Below, in pieces: positions 41,467 through 42,560 of a stretch of 42,560 bases of DNA. A program made the translations under genes and the position numbers. The first letter of the stretch is position 1, and each line of letters opens with the position of its first letter. The notes beneath the pieces were generated by a model. The model did no database searches. It was not told the origin of the DNA and worked only from the letters and a program-made list of their open reading frames with translations. This stretch comes from DAOMNN01 sp964404505 (GTDB lineage: Bacteria; Pseudomonadota; Gammaproteobacteria; Burkholderiales; Rhodocyclaceae): the NCBI GenBank assembly GCA_964404505.1, contig CAYOKH010000009.1, positions 1 to 42,560 of the forward strand, read 5' to 3'.

Positions 41467-42512
41467 AGATCGTCGCACCAATCAGCCGGCTCATCGAGGT
41501 CGACGTTCTCGCACAGGCAGGTGCCCACGAACTGTACTGCGGTGTCCTGCCGCGTGAATGGGTCGGCCGGTTCGGCATCGCCAATGCGAATCGCCGGCCA
41601 ACGGGGAATCTCTCCGGCTACGACGAACTGGCCAGGGCGGTCGCTGCCGCCCATCGCAATCATGCCACGCTCTCGCTGGTCTTGAACGCGCAACAGTATT
41701 CCGGCAATCAAATATCAGCGGCAATCGGGCTGGCCGGGACCTTCCTCGACATGGGCGGGAACGCCCTTATCGTCAGCGACCTCGGACTGCTTCAGGCATT
41801 GGCGAACGCAGTGCCGTCGGCAAGGTTCCATGTGAGTTCGGTTGCAACGTGTCGCAATGCAAGTGCGGCAAGGCTGTGCAGGGATCTCGGGGCTGCGCGC
41901 GTCGTACTTCCCCGGGACGTTACGATCGACGAGGCCTGCGAGATCGCGCGCGACGTGCCGGACATCGAGGTCGAAGCCTTCGTGCTGAACGACGGCTGTG
42001 TGTACGAGGAAGGCGCCTGCCACACGATCCACCTTCCCGGGCGACTCGGCGGCCCGATCTGCCTCGACAGTTACGCCTATGACTATCGCCGTCGCAATGG
42101 AAGCGCTCCGGACGACGACACGCTGGCCAGGCTTGCGGAAAATGACGCCGCCTACAGGAAGTGGCTCTGGTACCGCTTTTCGTGCGGATTCACCACTACG
42201 CCGAAGGGCATGCCCTACGGTCCGTGCGGTCTGTGCGCGATACCGGCGCTCCGTCGCGGAGGGGTTGCCGCCATCAAGATAGCGGGGAGGGAAGGCCCCA
42301 CCCAGCGCAAGCTCGCAAGCGTCGGAATGGTGCGCAAGACCCTCGATGCTGCATCGGCTGGAGCCAGCGACGAAACGGTCAAGGACTTTGCGAAGAATCT
42401 CAGGCCTTCGACCATGCACTGTGCCACGGGATACATGTGTTACTACCCCGAGGTCCTGCGCTCAGCCGGCGATGGCTGCCACTCGCAACCACTCCCCGAA
42501 GTTATCGGGTAA
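41463..42512 (+). CDS. U32-family protein B
   Basis: The 349-residue protein starts KIVAPISRLIEVDVLAQAGAHELYCGV, the standard opening of U32 'peptidase' proteins, followed by SLVLNAQQYS, ALIVSDLGLLQAL, FHVSSVATCRNASAARLCRDLGAARVVLPRDV and VEAFVLNDGCVYEEGACHT. Further cysteines occur in CGFTTTPKGMPYGPCGLC and MCYYPEVL. U32 members studied so far are oxygen-independent hydroxylases or related Fe-S enzymes rather than proteases. Tight overlap with the preceding gene suggests a heterodimer. Substrate unknown. The last 48 bases of the window show nothing further. Confidence 0.82.
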   Translation: MKIVAPISRLIEVDVLAQAGAHELYCGVLPREWVGRFGIANANRRPTGNLSGYDELARAVAAAHRNHATLSLVLNAQQYSGNQISAAIGLAGTFLDMGGNALIVSDLGLLQALANAVPSARFHVSSVATCRNASAARLCRDLGAARVVLPRDVTIDEACEIARDVPDIEVEAFVLNDGCVYEEGACHTIHLPGRLGGPICLDSYAYDYRRRNGSAPDDDTLARLAENDAAYRKWLWYRFSCGFTTTPKGMPYGPCGLCAIPALRRGGVAAIKIAGREGPTQRKLASVGMVRKTLDAASAGASDETVKDFAKNLRPSTMHCATGYMCYYPEVLRSAGDGCHSQPLPEVIG

Positions 42513-42560
42513 TCGCGTCTGGCGATGCAGCCTGTGGTATTTGAGTTTGCAGACACACGC

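Overview
The window reads as a stretch of a GC-rich betaproteobacterial chromosome. The housekeeping order ribF-ileS-lspA-fkpB-ispH, the neighbouring xseB-ispA-dxs-folE2 block and the queG/tsaE/amiC group point to Betaproteobacteria; a Rhodocyclales (Azoarcus/Aromatoleum/Thauera-like) source is my best guess from the accessory content, but it is an inference and no rRNA is present to test it. No tRNA, rRNA, insertion sequence or CRISPR array was seen.

Region 1 (1-16.1 kb) is mostly core metabolism. It holds the N-terminal part of glycerol kinase (minus strand), a SpoIIAA-like small protein coupled to a two-domain rhodanese, queG (minus) overlapping tsaE head to head, tsaE-amiC, ribF, ileS-lspA-fkpB-ispH, an orphan Rieske oxygenase (minus), and xseB-ispA-dxs-folE2. 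Isoprenoid precursor synthesis (dxs, ispA, ispH) is therefore concentrated here. A sharply AT-rich patch lies inside tsaE.

Region 2 (16.1-24.5 kb, all minus strand) is a complete quinohemoprotein amine dehydrogenase (QHNDH) operon in the order qhpA-D-C-B-F-E-G. It encodes the diheme alpha subunit, the radical-SAM crosslinking enzyme, the small gamma subunit that carries the cysteine tryptophylquinone (CTQ), the beta-propeller beta subunit, an ABC exporter, a subtilisin-like leader protease and a flavoprotein monooxygenase. All eight residues known to be modified in the Paracoccus gamma subunit are found in the same register.

Region 3 (24.5-31.8 kb, plus strand) is divergent from qhpA. It encodes a TorR-like response regulator overlapping a 2130-residue soluble hybrid histidine kinase with a degenerate Ser/Thr-kinase-like domain, AAA-type ATPase, helical repeat region, GAF, PAS, HisKA, HATPase, receiver and HPt domains. 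No AraC-type QhpR, the regulator known for this operon elsewhere, is present in the window.

Region 4 (31.8-40.4 kb, plus strand) is a module of a DUF1329 protein, a DUF1302 outer-membrane protein, an RND/MmpL-type exporter, a YCF48-like repeat protein and an aldehyde dehydrogenase. A 30-bp element (TTACAAG-N5-ACAACT-N4-ACA) occurs upstream of both qhpA and the DUF1329 gene, in the same orientation relative to each. This suggests that regions 2-4 form one regulon for periplasmic amine oxidation, linked envelope functions and aldehyde disposal.

Region 5 (40.5-42.5 kb) holds two overlapping U32-family genes of unknown substrate.
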